Shown here in pieces: positions 35,992-44,531 of a stretch of DNA of 64,000 nucleotides (the first letter of the stretch is position 1; the number at the start of each line of letters is the position of its first letter). Made by a program: the position numbers and the translations under genes. Origin of the DNA: Chryseosolibacter sp964438975 (GTDB taxonomy: Bacteria; Bacteroidota; Bacteroidia; Cytophagales; Cyclobacteriaceae); the NCBI GenBank assembly GCA_964438975.1, contig CAYTMU010000017.1, forward strand, positions 1 through 64,000. Reading direction: 5' to 3'. The notes below the pieces were generated by a model that did no database searches, had not been told where the DNA came from, and worked only from the letters and a program-made list of their open reading frames with translations.

Positions 35992-36921
35992 ATGGCTGTT
36001 AAACTCTTCAGTGGCAGGGCCACACGGTATCTGGCCGAAAAGATTGCTGATGCGTATGGCGAACCCTTGGGCGAAGTTGATTACCAACAGTTCAGTGATG
36101 GTGAAATGTCGCCTTTTATCGCCGAATCGGTCCGGGGTCACGATGTTTTCATTATCCAATCGACGTTCGCACCGGCTGACAACCTCCTGGAGTTGTTGCT
36201 GATGGTGGATGCGGCGAAACGGGCGAGTGCTCACAACGTCAATGTGATCATGCCTTACTTCGGATACGCGCGTCAGGACCGCAAAGACAAGCCGCGGGTG
36301 TCCATTGCCGCCAAGCTTATCGCGAACTTGTTGTCCGCCGCTGGAGTTGACAGGATCATGGCATGCGATCTTCACGCTGACCAGATACAGGGCTTTTTTG
36401 ATATTCCCGTCGATCACCTGGACGGATCGTACATATTTGTCCCATATCTCAAGTCATTGAAATTGGATGACATCATGTTCGCCTCACCAGATGTCGGTGG
36501 CATCAAACGTGCGCGGAATTTTGCCAAGTTCTTCAATGCAGAACTGGCAGTATGCGACAAGTACCGGAAGGTCGCGAATAAGATCGAATCCATGCGGCTC
36601 ATCGGTGAGGTTCAAGGCAAGGACGTAATCCTCGTCGACGATCTGGTGGACACAGCCGGAACCATCTGTAAGGCGGCAGCGCTGATCCAGGAAAACGGTG
36701 CGAAGTCGGTCAGAGCTATATGTACTCACCCTGTGTTGTCAGGTGAGGCATACGAGCGTATCGAAAAGTCGGCGCTGGCTGAGATGGTCGTAGCTGATAC
36801 TATTCCCTTGAGGAACGGGGCGTCGAAGATCAAAGTATTGTCAGTATCCGATCTTTTCGCCAAGGCAATCCGGAAGATACACGACAACGAATCAATAAGC
36901 TCGCTGTTCATCAAACTGTAA
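35992..36921 (+). CDS. prs: Ribose-phosphate pyrophosphokinase
   Basis: Makes PRPP from ribose 5-phosphate and ATP for nucleotide, histidine and NAD synthesis. The 309-residue protein has the flexible-loop region GYARQDRKDKPR (91-102), the metal-binding DLHADQIQGFF (126-136) and the PRPP loop VDDLVDTAGT (215-224). The length is standard. The gene follows tRNA-Gln after its terminator and leads the prs-rplY-pth run. Confidence 0.97.
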   Translation: MAVKLFSGRATRYLAEKIADAYGEPLGEVDYQQFSDGEMSPFIAESVRGHDVFIIQSTFAPADNLLELLLMVDAAKRASAHNVNVIMPYFGYARQDRKDKPRVSIAAKLIANLLSAAGVDRIMACDLHADQIQGFFDIPVDHLDGSYIFVPYLKSLKLDDIMFASPDVGGIKRARNFAKFFNAELAVCDKYRKVANKIESMRLIGEVQGKDVILVDDLVDTAGTICKAAALIQENGAKSVRAICTHPVLSGEAYERIEKSALAEMVVADTIPLRNGASKIKVLSVSDLFAKAIRKIHDNESISSLFIKL

Positions 36922-36970
36922 TACGAAGAACGGTGTAACACGGAAGTATTCAATTTAAACCATAATAACC

Positions 36971-37615
36971 ATGAAAACTGTTGAGATTATAGGGTATCGA
37001 AGAGCAAATCTCGGCAAGACAAGTTCACAGAAACTGAGAGACGAAGGTCTCGTTCCTTGTGTGCTGTACGGAGGTGAAGAACAAATCCATTTTCACTCTC
37101 CGATGATCTTGTTCCGGGACATTGTTTACACAAACGAAGCACACTTTGTACACCTCAATATTGAGGGCGAAGAGTGCCAGGCGATTTTACAGGAAGTCCA
37201 GTTTCACCCGGTGAGTGAAATCATTCTGCACGCCGATTTCCTGAGGATTTCGGAAGACAGGAAAGTGAAGATGAACATTCCGATCAGACTGGTAGGCGAG
37301 GCTCCCGGTGTAACCAAAGGCGGAACGCTGGTGCGCAAGCGCGCCGCTCTGCGCGTACACGGACTTCCCAAGGACATGCCGGACCATATCGACATTGACG
37401 TAAGTTCTCTGGATTTTCACCACGCCATCAAAGTCGGCGATATCAAAATGGCGAATCTCGAGTTCCTGGACCCTAAGGCCGCCTCGATTGCCGTTGTAGA
37501 AGTACCTCGCGCTGCCAAGCTGCTTGAAGAAGCTGCTGCTGCCGCACCTGCCGGGGAGGGCGCTGCTGCTGCCCCTGCCGGTGACGCTGCCAAGAAAGAA
37601 GGAGGCAAGAAATAA
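36971..37615 (+). CDS. rplY: 50S ribosomal protein L25/Ctc
   Basis: A 5S rRNA-binding ribosomal protein of the long L25/Ctc type, 214 residues. The N-terminal L25 domain (VEIIGYRRANLGKTSSQKLR, shown in part) is followed by the TL5 C-terminal beta domain (IPIRLVGEAPGVTKGGTLV). An alanine- and glycine-rich tail ends in KKEGGKK. Ctc-type proteins are stress-linked in Bacillus. It lies between prs and pth, a common bacterial order. Confidence 0.96.
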   Translation: MKTVEIIGYRRANLGKTSSQKLRDEGLVPCVLYGGEEQIHFHSPMILFRDIVYTNEAHFVHLNIEGEECQAILQEVQFHPVSEIILHADFLRISEDRKVKMNIPIRLVGEAPGVTKGGTLVRKRAALRVHGLPKDMPDHIDIDVSSLDFHHAIKVGDIKMANLEFLDPKAASIAVVEVPRAAKLLEEAAAAAPAGEGAAAAPAGDAAKKEGGKK

Positions 37616-37671
37616 GGTTCCGGTTACCGGCTTCCGGGTAACGGAAGCCGGCGACTGCAACTGAAAGCCAG

Positions 37672-38232
37672 ATGAAATACCTGATCGCAGGACTTGGCAA
37701 CATCGGGCCGGAATACGAACTGACCCGTCACAACGCAGGATTCCTGGTGCTTGATCATCTCGCCGACCAGCAAGGCGCTACTTTTGCGCCCTCCCGCCTG
37801 GCGGACAAGGCTGAATTCCGATACAAGGGAAGAACTATCCACCTCATTAAGCCGACCACTTATATGAATCTCAGTGGCAAAGCAATCGCCTATTGGCTTC
37901 AGGCGCTGAACATAACTCGCGAAAACTTGTTGGTGGTCGTGGATGAGATCGCTCTTCCATTTGGAACGCTGCGAATGCGTCCGAAAGGGAGCGCCGGCGG
38001 ACACAACGGCCTTCGCAACATCGAGGAGATACTGGGCGACCAGGCTTATGCCCGGTTGCGGTTTGGTGTTGGCAGTGAATTCGGAAAGGGTCAGCAGGTA
38101 GATTACGTACTGAGTAATTTCGCACAGGAACAATTTGATGCGCTCCCTCCTCTCATGAAGAAGGCCAATGATATGATTCTCTCCTTCTGCTCCATCGGAA
38201 TAGAAAAAACGATGACACAGTACAACGGGTAG
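37672..38232 (+). CDS. pth: Peptidyl-tRNA hydrolase
   Basis: Releases tRNA from peptidyl-tRNA dropped by ribosomes. The 186-residue protein has GLGNIGPEYELTRHNAGF with catalytic H20, the PTTYMNLSGKA substrate segment with its asparagine, and the VVVDEIALPFG aspartate strand. GSAGGHNGLRNI is the family signature. It starts 56 bases after rplY. The genes around it converge just downstream. Confidence 0.97.
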   Translation: MKYLIAGLGNIGPEYELTRHNAGFLVLDHLADQQGATFAPSRLADKAEFRYKGRTIHLIKPTTYMNLSGKAIAYWLQALNITRENLLVVVDEIALPFGTLRMRPKGSAGGHNGLRNIEEILGDQAYARLRFGVGSEFGKGQQVDYVLSNFAQEQFDALPPLMKKANDMILSFCSIGIEKTMTQYNG

Positions 38233-38282
38233 TCGCTACCGTTCGCGAACTCCCGGGGCAACCCGGTCGCTACGCAAATTCC

Positions 38283-39107
38283 TCAAAAAGTGGCATTGAT
38301 AACAAGATCCCGTGTCTCCTGGAATCTGTTTGTATATCGGAAGAATTCCGATGTTCGATCGAAACGGACAAAGTCCTTCGGTAACTTGATGGTGGCAATC
38401 TTCTTTTCGAGGAAGCCATCCTCCGGAATGCGACTGATCCGGTAGAGCCAGATCTCTTTGTCAACGACAACGGCGAGGATGTTGCCTTGTTTACCCTTTA
38501 TCTTGCCGACCTGGAGTGCCGAAGGTCTCGCCAACTGCACCGACTCACAGGAAGGTTCGTCGAAAGTTTTCTTCGCATGTCGCAGGTCGACATATCCCCC
38601 GCCCAGCGATGCACGATGGTCGCCATGGAAGAAGTTTGGGAACTCAACGACGGTCATTCCGTGCTTCATACTCGTTTCAACGAACTTTCGCTTTCGCTGT
38701 AGCGTCGTCTTGCCCTCCAGGGTCATATCCATTCCCTGTCCGCCGCTGTGTCCGCTAGGCTGGTGGCTGTTCCGCGGAATGGGTTGCCCCGGCGCAAGCG
38801 CCTCCTTTACCCGCGTAACCCCGCCATCAACCGCGATTTGGTATATGTAAATCGGTGCAGTCTCCGCGAAATAGGGATTGATCAAAAGAAAAACTTCAGT
38901 GCTGTTATCTCCGTCGATATTGGAAATCGCCCAGTCGACCGTTCGAGGTTGAAATGCTTGCGACGAATCAGTAAACATTTCAAGGTACTCACTCTTGAGA
39001 ATGTAGTTGAAGACCTTTTGCAGATCAGATGGCAGATCGGCCATAGTTTGCCCATGACTGGTAGACGCCAGAATCAGAGAGAAACAAACCGTCGCCAAGG
39101 TCTTCAT
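38283..39107 (-). CDS. Exported protein of unknown function, 274 aa
   Basis: I do not recognise a family. A signal peptide (MKTLATVCFSLILASTSHGQ) precedes a mature domain with alternating strands, including NIDGDNSTEVFLLINPYF, which resembles FG-GAP-like D-x-D-x-D calcium loops (SNIDGDNSTE), and a glycine/histidine stretch (HQPSGHSGGQGMDM). It is probably periplasmic or surface. It is downstream of the FrnE-like gene (53-base gap) on the same strand and could be the tail of that operon. Confidence 0.72.
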   Translation of the reverse strand: MKTLATVCFSLILASTSHGQTMADLPSDLQKVFNYILKSEYLEMFTDSSQAFQPRTVDWAISNIDGDNSTEVFLLINPYFAETAPIYIYQIAVDGGVTRVKEALAPGQPIPRNSHQPSGHSGGQGMDMTLEGKTTLQRKRKFVETSMKHGMTVVEFPNFFHGDHRASLGGGYVDLRHAKKTFDEPSCESVQLARPSALQVGKIKGKQGNILAVVVDKEIWLYRISRIPEDGFLEKKIATIKLPKDFVRFDRTSEFFRYTNRFQETRDLVINATF

Positions 39108-39160
39108 GTTACGTGGTTAATGCCTGGTTCCGATCACCAGGTAACCGCGCCGCGATACGG

Positions 39161-39823
39161 CTAGGTCACCGCCGAAGTTCCTTCATACTCAGCCCATGCC
39201 TGGAGAAGAGCCTGGTAGAATAATTGCGGATCCTGGGCCCCGGAAACTGTAAACTTGTCGTTTATCAGGAAAAACGGCACACCCCGAACGCCAATGGACC
39301 GCGCGAGCGTCTCGTCTTCCCTGACCTTGTCTGCGAAAAGGTCGGACTCAAACACCTCCTGCACTTCCCTCTCCGGAAGACCGATTTCAACCCCCGCGGT
39401 GACGAGCGTGTCTCGGTCATCTATATTCTTCCCTTCCGTGAAATGAGCCCGAAAAAGGACTTCCTCGGCCTCGTTTCCAAGCCCTTTGGACTTCGCCAAC
39501 TGAATCAGCCTGTGACCATTGAATGAGTTGGCCACTACCGCGTTGTCAAAATCAAAGTCAAGTCCCACTTCCCGGGCGATACCCCTCACCCTGTCATGCA
39601 TGCTCGCGGTCTGTTCCCGGCTCATGCCCTTGATGTCCGATAAGTAATCATACGAATGCAGACCCGGTTGGGTTTTCAGATTGGGGTCCAGCTGAAAGCT
39701 CCGCCACACGACTTCTATCTTATCCTTCTGCGGAAATTTCGCCAGCGCCATCTCAAATTTTCGCTTTCCGATATAACAGAAAGGACACCGTATGTCCGAC
39801 CAAATATTAACCTTCATTGCCAT
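39161..39823 (-). CDS. FrnE-like DsbA-family oxidoreductase
   Basis: A cytoplasmic thioredoxin-fold protein of 220 residues with the CPFC active site (C13-C16 in SDIRCPFCYIGK). The later GVRGVPFFLIN segment has the conserved cis-proline. There is no signal peptide, so it differs from periplasmic DsbA. FrnE-like proteins act as disulfide isomerases or in polyketide chemistry and are tied to oxidative stress. It follows the DsrE gene by 14 bases in the redox cluster. Confidence 0.92.
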   Translation of the reverse strand: MAMKVNIWSDIRCPFCYIGKRKFEMALAKFPQKDKIEVVWRSFQLDPNLKTQPGLHSYDYLSDIKGMSREQTASMHDRVRGIAREVGLDFDFDNAVVANSFNGHRLIQLAKSKGLGNEAEEVLFRAHFTEGKNIDDRDTLVTAGVEIGLPEREVQEVFESDLFADKVREDETLARSIGVRGVPFFLINDKFTVSGAQDPQLFYQALLQAWAEYEGTSAVT

Positions 39824-39837
39824 AATTCAATTTCGTA

Positions 39838-40194
39838 TCAGTAGCCCGCTTTAATATAACTCCATCCTTCACTCTGACGGCGAACGATGTGGGCGATACC
39901 CGCGGGTATAGGCTTCGCCATTTGCGAAAGCTCGGAGAAATCCACCTTCTCCGCGCGAATCGTATTCTCACAAACCAGAAAGTCGACACCTTTTTCCTGA
40001 AGATCCTCCACGCGTTTGTGAAACGGGCCGTCCTTTAACAAGAGATCAATTCCATAACTATGAGTGACTACTTCTATCCGGACACCATTCATCGCTTCCA
40101 AAAGATTCATCAGCTGTCGCAACATCGATTTCTGAATAAACGTGTCGTTGTTCGACAGTTGAAATACCACCTTATATCCTTCATCAGTTTTCAT
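39838..40194 (-). CDS. DsrE-family protein
   Basis: A 118-residue DsrE/DsrF-type protein. YKVVFQLSNNDTF is the first strand, and the conserved cysteine lies in FLVCENTIR. Family members carry sulfur or act as small redox proteins, usually as multimers. I chose ATG 40194; a TTG 11 codons upstream is in frame but adds no family residues. It sits between the 37-codon ORF and the FrnE-like gene and likely shares their transcript. Confidence 0.85.
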   Translation of the reverse strand: MKTDEGYKVVFQLSNNDTFIQKSMLRQLMNLLEAMNGVRIEVVTHSYGIDLLLKDGPFHKRVEDLQEKGVDFLVCENTIRAEKVDFSELSQMAKPIPAGIAHIVRRQSEGWSYIKAGY

Positions 40195-40253
40195 TTTTGC
40201 ATCATTCACGGCGCTTATCAGCGCCAAATTCTCGTATCACTTCTCCAATTCTC

Positions 40254-40367
40254 TCAATAGGTCGGTAAGATCAAGAGGACCTGATCTCCAAACATCGTCG
40301 TCAGGTGGAACCCGAGCAAGTCGCTGACGGGTTGTTCTGTGTTTCTCATATCATATTTCATTGCCAT
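40254..40367 (-). CDS. Possible 37-aa protein coupled to NDH-2
   Basis: The ATG overlaps the NDH-2 stop as TAATG (stop 40369-40367, start 40367-40365), a layout that couples translation. The 37-residue frame reads MAMKYDMRNTEQPVSDLLGF and continues with a moderately hydrophobic tail (FGDQVLLILPTY). It fills most of the 172-base space before the DsrE start. No family is recognised. Real coding is likely but not certain. Confidence 0.5.
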   Translation of the reverse strand: MAMKYDMRNTEQPVSDLLGFHLTTMFGDQVLLILPTY

Positions 40368-41644
40368 TATTCGTTGTCATCGCGCGATTGAGGCCGGATA
40401 ATCAATCTCAGCGTGGGATCATTCGTCATAAACGACCATAACCAGCTGAACGCTAGCTTTGCTTTATTCCGGAAACTAGTGATAGGAATGAGGTGAATGA
40501 ACAACCATACTAACCACGCGAAGAATCCTTTCATAAACCCTCGCGGCAGATCCACAACCGCCTTGTATTTTGAGATGATCGCCATTGTACCCTTGTCTTT
40601 GTATTGAAATGGCACCAGCGTTCTATCCTCCGCCGCCCGTTTGAAATTATCAGCCAGATGCTTGCCCTGCTGGATCGCAACGGGCGCCAGCATGGGATGC
40701 CCATCCGGATAGGATGCGTCTGTCGTCACCAGTGCGATATCCCCGATAGCAAATATGTTATCGGTGCCCATTATCTTGTTGTGCTGGTCCGCCAGGATGC
40801 GTTTCCCGCGTCCGAAGGAATCACCGGGAAGACCCGGTATTTCACGGCCGACTACACCCGACGTCCAGATCAAAGCCTCTGTCGGGATTCTTTCTCCATT
40901 TCCCAATATTACATTTCCATCAACGTAATCCTTAACCGCTACATTCAGCTTAACCTGGACACCAAGCTTTCGCAGTACCAGGGTTGCCTCCATTTGTGAA
41001 CGCTTACTCATCGGCCCAAGCAGATGAGGCCCGGCCTCGATGAGATAGATCGCATTGTTGACCCGAGGTATCTCGGGATATTCCTTTGGTGCGATCGTGT
41101 GTGCCATCTCGGCTAACATACCCGCTACTTCGACACCACTTGGTCCGCCCCCGGCAATCACGATATTCAACAATCGTGTTTGCTCCTCCGGATCGGAACT
41201 ACGCGCAGCTCGCTCCATATTGAGCAATAAGTGATTTCGAAGATTCGTTGCATCTGTTATTGTCTTCAGCGGGTGTGAGTTTTCCTTCACATTCTCCATT
41301 CCGAAGTAGTTGCTTTCGGTACCGAGTGCCAGAACCAGGTAATCATATTCAAGTGTCCCCGAATCGGTCTCAATACTATTCCGGTCCGCATCCACCCGCA
41401 GGAGTTGTCCGAGATGAAACCTCAGGTTCTCCTTCTCCTGAAACAACCTGCGAAAAGGATAACTGATGTTCGATGGCTCTATGAATGCCATACCAACTTG
41501 ATACAACAACGGCGTAAAGGAGTGATAGTTGAAGCGGTCAACCAAAGTAACCCCAAACCGCGAGTCGTTGGCCAATTGCTTGACCAGGTTGATTCCACCG
41601 AATCCACCTCCGACTACCACTACTCTTTTCGGCCTTGCATCCAT
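40367..41644 (-). CDS. Type II NADH dehydrogenase
   Basis: A peripheral-membrane flavoprotein of 425 residues that passes electrons from NADH to quinone without proton pumping. The FAD site is VVVVGGGFGGINLVKQL, followed by VDRFNYHSFTPLLYQVG. A second dinucleotide site is IVIAGGGPSGVEVAGML. A C-terminal hydrophobic stretch (FFAWLVWLFIHLIPI) would anchor it to the membrane. Within this cluster it may lower quinone stress by keeping quinones reduced. Confidence 0.93.
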   Translation of the reverse strand: MDARPKRVVVVGGGFGGINLVKQLANDSRFGVTLVDRFNYHSFTPLLYQVGMAFIEPSNISYPFRRLFQEKENLRFHLGQLLRVDADRNSIETDSGTLEYDYLVLALGTESNYFGMENVKENSHPLKTITDATNLRNHLLLNMERAARSSDPEEQTRLLNIVIAGGGPSGVEVAGMLAEMAHTIAPKEYPEIPRVNNAIYLIEAGPHLLGPMSKRSQMEATLVLRKLGVQVKLNVAVKDYVDGNVILGNGERIPTEALIWTSGVVGREIPGLPGDSFGRGKRILADQHNKIMGTDNIFAIGDIALVTTDASYPDGHPMLAPVAIQQGKHLADNFKRAAEDRTLVPFQYKDKGTMAIISKYKAVVDLPRGFMKGFFAWLVWLFIHLIPITSFRNKAKLAFSWLWSFMTNDPTLRLIIRPQSRDDNE

Positions 41645-41660
41645 CGCGTTCCTTTTCTAA

Positions 41661-42407
41661 TTATTGTGCCAGATATCCGCCATCTACCGGATAGTACCCA
41701 CCTGTTACAAAGGAAGCTTTATCGGAGGCTAGCCACGCGATCAATTCACCGACTTCATTTGCTTCTCCCAATCGTCCAATGGGGTGGAGTGCTACAAGAG
41801 CCTGACGAGTTGCATCGTCCAGCGCATCCAGAAGCGGGGTGTTAATATATCCCGGCCCGATCGAGTTCACACGAATCTTCTTATCAGCATACTCGAGAGC
41901 TGTAGCTTTTGTCAGCCCAACCACGCCGTGCTTCGCAGCCACATATGCGGGCGAACCTTTCGTACCGGCATGTCCCAGAATAGAGGCGACGTTGATAATG
42001 CTTCCGCCCTTCTCAAGCATCGCACCAATCTGATAACGCATACCGTAAAAGACACCGGAAAGATTGATATCGATCACCTTTTGCCAACCGTCAACCGGGT
42101 ATTCACCGGTCATCGCTAACGGCCCACCAATACCTGCGTTGTTTACCGCGATATCCAATCGACCGTACTTCTTCAGCGTTTGCTCCACGAGTGACAGATT
42201 GTCTTCTGCTTTCGATGAGTCAGCGCGAACGAAGAATGCTTCACCACCTGATTTCTTGATTGCTTCGACGCCACGATTCCCGTTCTCTTCGGAAATATCG
42301 GATATCACCACCTTAGCACCCTCGCGAACAATGGCCTCGGCAGCAGCGAGGCCAATCCCTGACCCGGCTCCTGTAATTATTGCTACCTTGTCCTCTAACG
42401 TCTTCAT
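41661..42407 (-). CDS. SDR-family oxidoreductase
   Basis: A classical short-chain dehydrogenase of 248 residues. The cofactor loop is TGAGSGIG (12-19), the NNAG motif follows, and the active site is YVAAK in SPAYVAAKHGVVG. D in ISDISEENG suggests NAD preference. The C-terminus FVTGGYYPVDGGYLAQ is typical of the FabG-like class. I chose ATG 42407. The substrate is unknown; a carbonyl or quinone-derived compound would fit the neighbours. Confidence 0.92.
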   Translation of the reverse strand: MKTLEDKVAIITGAGSGIGLAAAEAIVREGAKVVISDISEENGNRGVEAIKKSGGEAFFVRADSSKAEDNLSLVEQTLKKYGRLDIAVNNAGIGGPLAMTGEYPVDGWQKVIDINLSGVFYGMRYQIGAMLEKGGSIINVASILGHAGTKGSPAYVAAKHGVVGLTKATALEYADKKIRVNSIGPGYINTPLLDALDDATRQALVALHPIGRLGEANEVGELIAWLASDKASFVTGGYYPVDGGYLAQ

Positions 42408-42458
42408 GTCATATCGTTTAATATTCAATAACCTAATTCAAATTGACAGCAAGGAGAT

Positions 42459-43007
42459 CTATCCTTTCTTAACTACCTGGATCTCCGCTAACAGTTTGAC
42501 ATCCTCGCTCACAAGAACTCCACCGGTCTCCAGTGCAGCGTTCCAGTTGAGATTGAAGTCAGTTCGATTGAGCTTTCCGCTAAGCGTGAACCCTGCTTTC
42601 TCATTTCCCCAGGGATCCTTGCCAATACCACCGAACTCGACGTCGAAAACCAAAGGTTTCGTTACTGCGCCAATGGTCAGATCTCCGTGCAACACATAGT
42701 CTTGATCGCCCTTCTTTTCAAATCGCGTAGAGACGAATTTGATCTGCGGGTACTTTGATGCATCGAAGAAATCCCCTGATTTCAAATGCGTATCTCTGTC
42801 TGTGTTGTAGGTAGTAATGCTGTCTGTATCTGCTGTAAACTTGATAACTGCAGTTGTGAAATCATCGCCATCTGTTTCTACTTCGGCATCGAACTTTTCA
42901 AACGCACCCGAGACATTTGTTATCATCATGTGCCGCACCTTGAATCCAACTTCGCTATGCGTAGGATCAACGGACCACTTTGTTCTTTTTTCTGCTTTTG
43001 TTTCCAT
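42459..43007 (-). CDS. YceI-family protein
   Basis: A lipocalin-like YceI-domain protein of 182 residues that binds isoprenoid-type lipids in characterised members. WSVDPTHSEVGFKVRHM and GDLTIGAVTKPLVFDVEFGG are the family signatures. I chose ATG 43007 because the longer frame runs into the promoter. There is no signal peptide, so it is probably cytoplasmic. It heads the minus arm of the divergent redox locus, with an exact -7 element 33 bases upstream. Confidence 0.9.
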   Translation of the reverse strand: METKAEKRTKWSVDPTHSEVGFKVRHMMITNVSGAFEKFDAEVETDGDDFTTAVIKFTADTDSITTYNTDRDTHLKSGDFFDASKYPQIKFVSTRFEKKGDQDYVLHGDLTIGAVTKPLVFDVEFGGIGKDPWGNEKAGFTLSGKLNRTDFNLNWNAALETGGVLVSEDVKLLAEIQVVKKG

Positions 43008-43039
43008 AGTTAGTTTGTTTTTTGTTATTGATAATGAGA

Positions 43040-43047
43040 CAAAGGTA
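43040..43047 (-). promoter_or_regulatory. -7 element of the yceI arm (TACCTTTG)
   Basis: Exact TAnnTTTG on the minus strand, 32 bases before the yceI start. I could not place a -33 element with confidence. Confidence 0.6.
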
Positions 43048-43127
43048 GGCCCGAGTATGCCCGAAGGTCGTTGAACTAGGTTAAGAAAATCATACCGTAT
43101 CAAATAATATAGAACCAGGGCAGGCGT

Positions 43128-43165
43128 GGTATTTGTGTAATACCGTTTTTATTAATCTGGATTAA
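43128..43165. promoter_or_regulatory. Two palindromes in the divergent redox spacer
   Basis: GGTATT-TGTGT-AATACC (43128-43144) and TTAATC-TG-GATTAA (43152-43165) are perfect 6-bp inverted arms. They lie in the spacer between the two arms, upstream of the -7 element at 43188. The second covers the place where a -33 element would be expected and there is none, which fits an activator or repressor site. No regulator gene sits next to them. Confidence 0.45.
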
Positions 43166-43187
43166 CGCCTTCTTCTCGCACACGCTG

Positions 43188-43195
43188 TACCTTTG
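43188..43195 (+). promoter_or_regulatory. -7 element of the dioxygenase arm (TACCTTTG)
   Basis: Exact TAnnTTTG 21 bases before the ATG at 43217. The expected -33 position is occupied by the TTAATC/GATTAA palindrome rather than TTTG. Confidence 0.6.
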
Positions 43196-43216
43196 ACTCA
43201 TTAAAACAAAGCAGCT

Positions 43217-44149
43217 ATGGAAAAGATACTAGGAATTCATCACATTACCGCCATCGCTGGCAATGCGCGACGGAATCACGATTTCTATACGAACGTCATG
43301 GGTCTTCGTCTGGTGAAGAAGACGGTCAATTTCGACGATCCGGGCACTTATCACTTTTATTTCGGAGATGAAGTGGGATCACCTGGCACCATTCTCACCT
43401 TCTTTCCATGGGAAGGCGTTACGAGAGGGAGGCAAGGAAGCGGCATGACCACTGATATTGGTTACGCTGTTCCGTCTGGCAGCCTGCCGTTCTGGACCGA
43501 ACGATTGAAGAAAGAGAACGTGCAGATCACCGGCAGTGGCGAGCGGATGGGTGAAGAGTTCTTGTCGTTTGACGATCCCGATGGTTTGCCGCTAACGCTT
43601 ATCGTCCCGGCAACGGTCGATGCGAGAAAACCCTGGGAAACAGCGGAAGTTAAAACAGATATAGCCACACGTGGATTCCATAGTGTCACACTCTCCCTGC
43701 GATCCGTGTCCGAGACTTCACGGGTGCTCACCGACATCTTCGGCTATTCACTCAAAAAGCAGGACGGCAACCGATACCGTTACAGCACCGAGGCAGTGCA
43801 GGGCGCATCCCTGGTAGATCTGCTTGAGGTCCCGGATGTCCCCCGGGCAGTGAACGCAGGAGGCACTATTCACCACGTTGCGTTCCGTGTGGCAAATGAA
43901 GACGTCCTCATGCATTTCAGAGAAAAGATACTGGAGTCCGGGCTCAACATCACAGAAAAAATAGACAGAAACTACTTCTTCTCACTGTACTTCAGAGAGC
44001 CGGGCGGTGTTCTGTTTGAAATCGCGACTGACAATCCGGGGTTTGCAGTAGATGAGCCAGTAAACGAACTAGGCTCGAGCCTGAAACTTCCTCCGCAGTA
44101 CGAGACTCGTCGATCTGATATTGAGAGCGTACTCCCGTCGCTTACATAG
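43217..44149 (+). CDS. MhqO-like ring-cleaving dioxygenase
   Basis: A two-module vicinal-oxygen-chelate protein of 310 residues. The first module begins ILGIHHITAIAGNARRNHDFY with a metal histidine; the second has GTIHHVAFRVAN and FREPGGVLFEIATDNPG with the glutamate. In Bacillus, MhqO and its carboxylesterase partner MhqD respond to methylhydroquinone and catechol. The matching partner is two genes downstream here. The true substrate is inferred from those relatives. Confidence 0.9.
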   Translation: MEKILGIHHITAIAGNARRNHDFYTNVMGLRLVKKTVNFDDPGTYHFYFGDEVGSPGTILTFFPWEGVTRGRQGSGMTTDIGYAVPSGSLPFWTERLKKENVQITGSGERMGEEFLSFDDPDGLPLTLIVPATVDARKPWETAEVKTDIATRGFHSVTLSLRSVSETSRVLTDIFGYSLKKQDGNRYRYSTEAVQGASLVDLLEVPDVPRAVNAGGTIHHVAFRVANEDVLMHFREKILESGLNITEKIDRNYFFSLYFREPGGVLFEIATDNPGFAVDEPVNELGSSLKLPPQYETRRSDIESVLPSLT

Positions 44150-44204
44150 TGTCGGCTAACGCCTTCGATTGTTTAACAAAACCGGATTAACAAAAAACCG
44201 TTAT

Positions 44205-44519
44205 ATGAACGACATCCAATTACAACTCAATGACACAGGCCGTGGTGCCTTCGTTCTTGAGAACGCTGGCGAACGTTTCGCTGAAATGGAAATCGGCATC
44301 CGGAATGGCAACCTTACGGTATACCATACGGAAGTTGTCGAAGCAATGAAAGGTCAGGGTGTGGCATCAAGGCTACTAAAGGAGATGGTGACTTATGCCC
44401 GGGCGAACAGTCTCAAGGTAATCCCACTATGCCCTTACGTGCTGGCTCAGTTTAAACGACATCCCGAAGAATACGCGGACATCTGGAACAAGACCTGGCA
44501 CGCGCGCGACTCACACTAA
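44205..44519 (+). CDS. Small GNAT-like acetyltransferase (YjdJ type)
   Basis: A 104-residue protein of the short GCN5-related (Acetyltransf_CG) type. EMEIGIRNGNLTVYHTEV and GQGVASRLLKEMVTYAR form the acetyl-CoA loop and helix, and VIPLCPYVLAQFKRHPEEY is the family C-terminal signature with its conserved cysteine-proline. I chose ATG 44205. The substrate is unknown. It lies between the dioxygenase and carboxylesterase genes (12 bases from the latter). Confidence 0.88.
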   Translation: MNDIQLQLNDTGRGAFVLENAGERFAEMEIGIRNGNLTVYHTEVVEAMKGQGVASRLLKEMVTYARANSLKVIPLCPYVLAQFKRHPEEYADIWNKTWHARDSH

Positions 44520-44531
44520 AATACTGACTCC

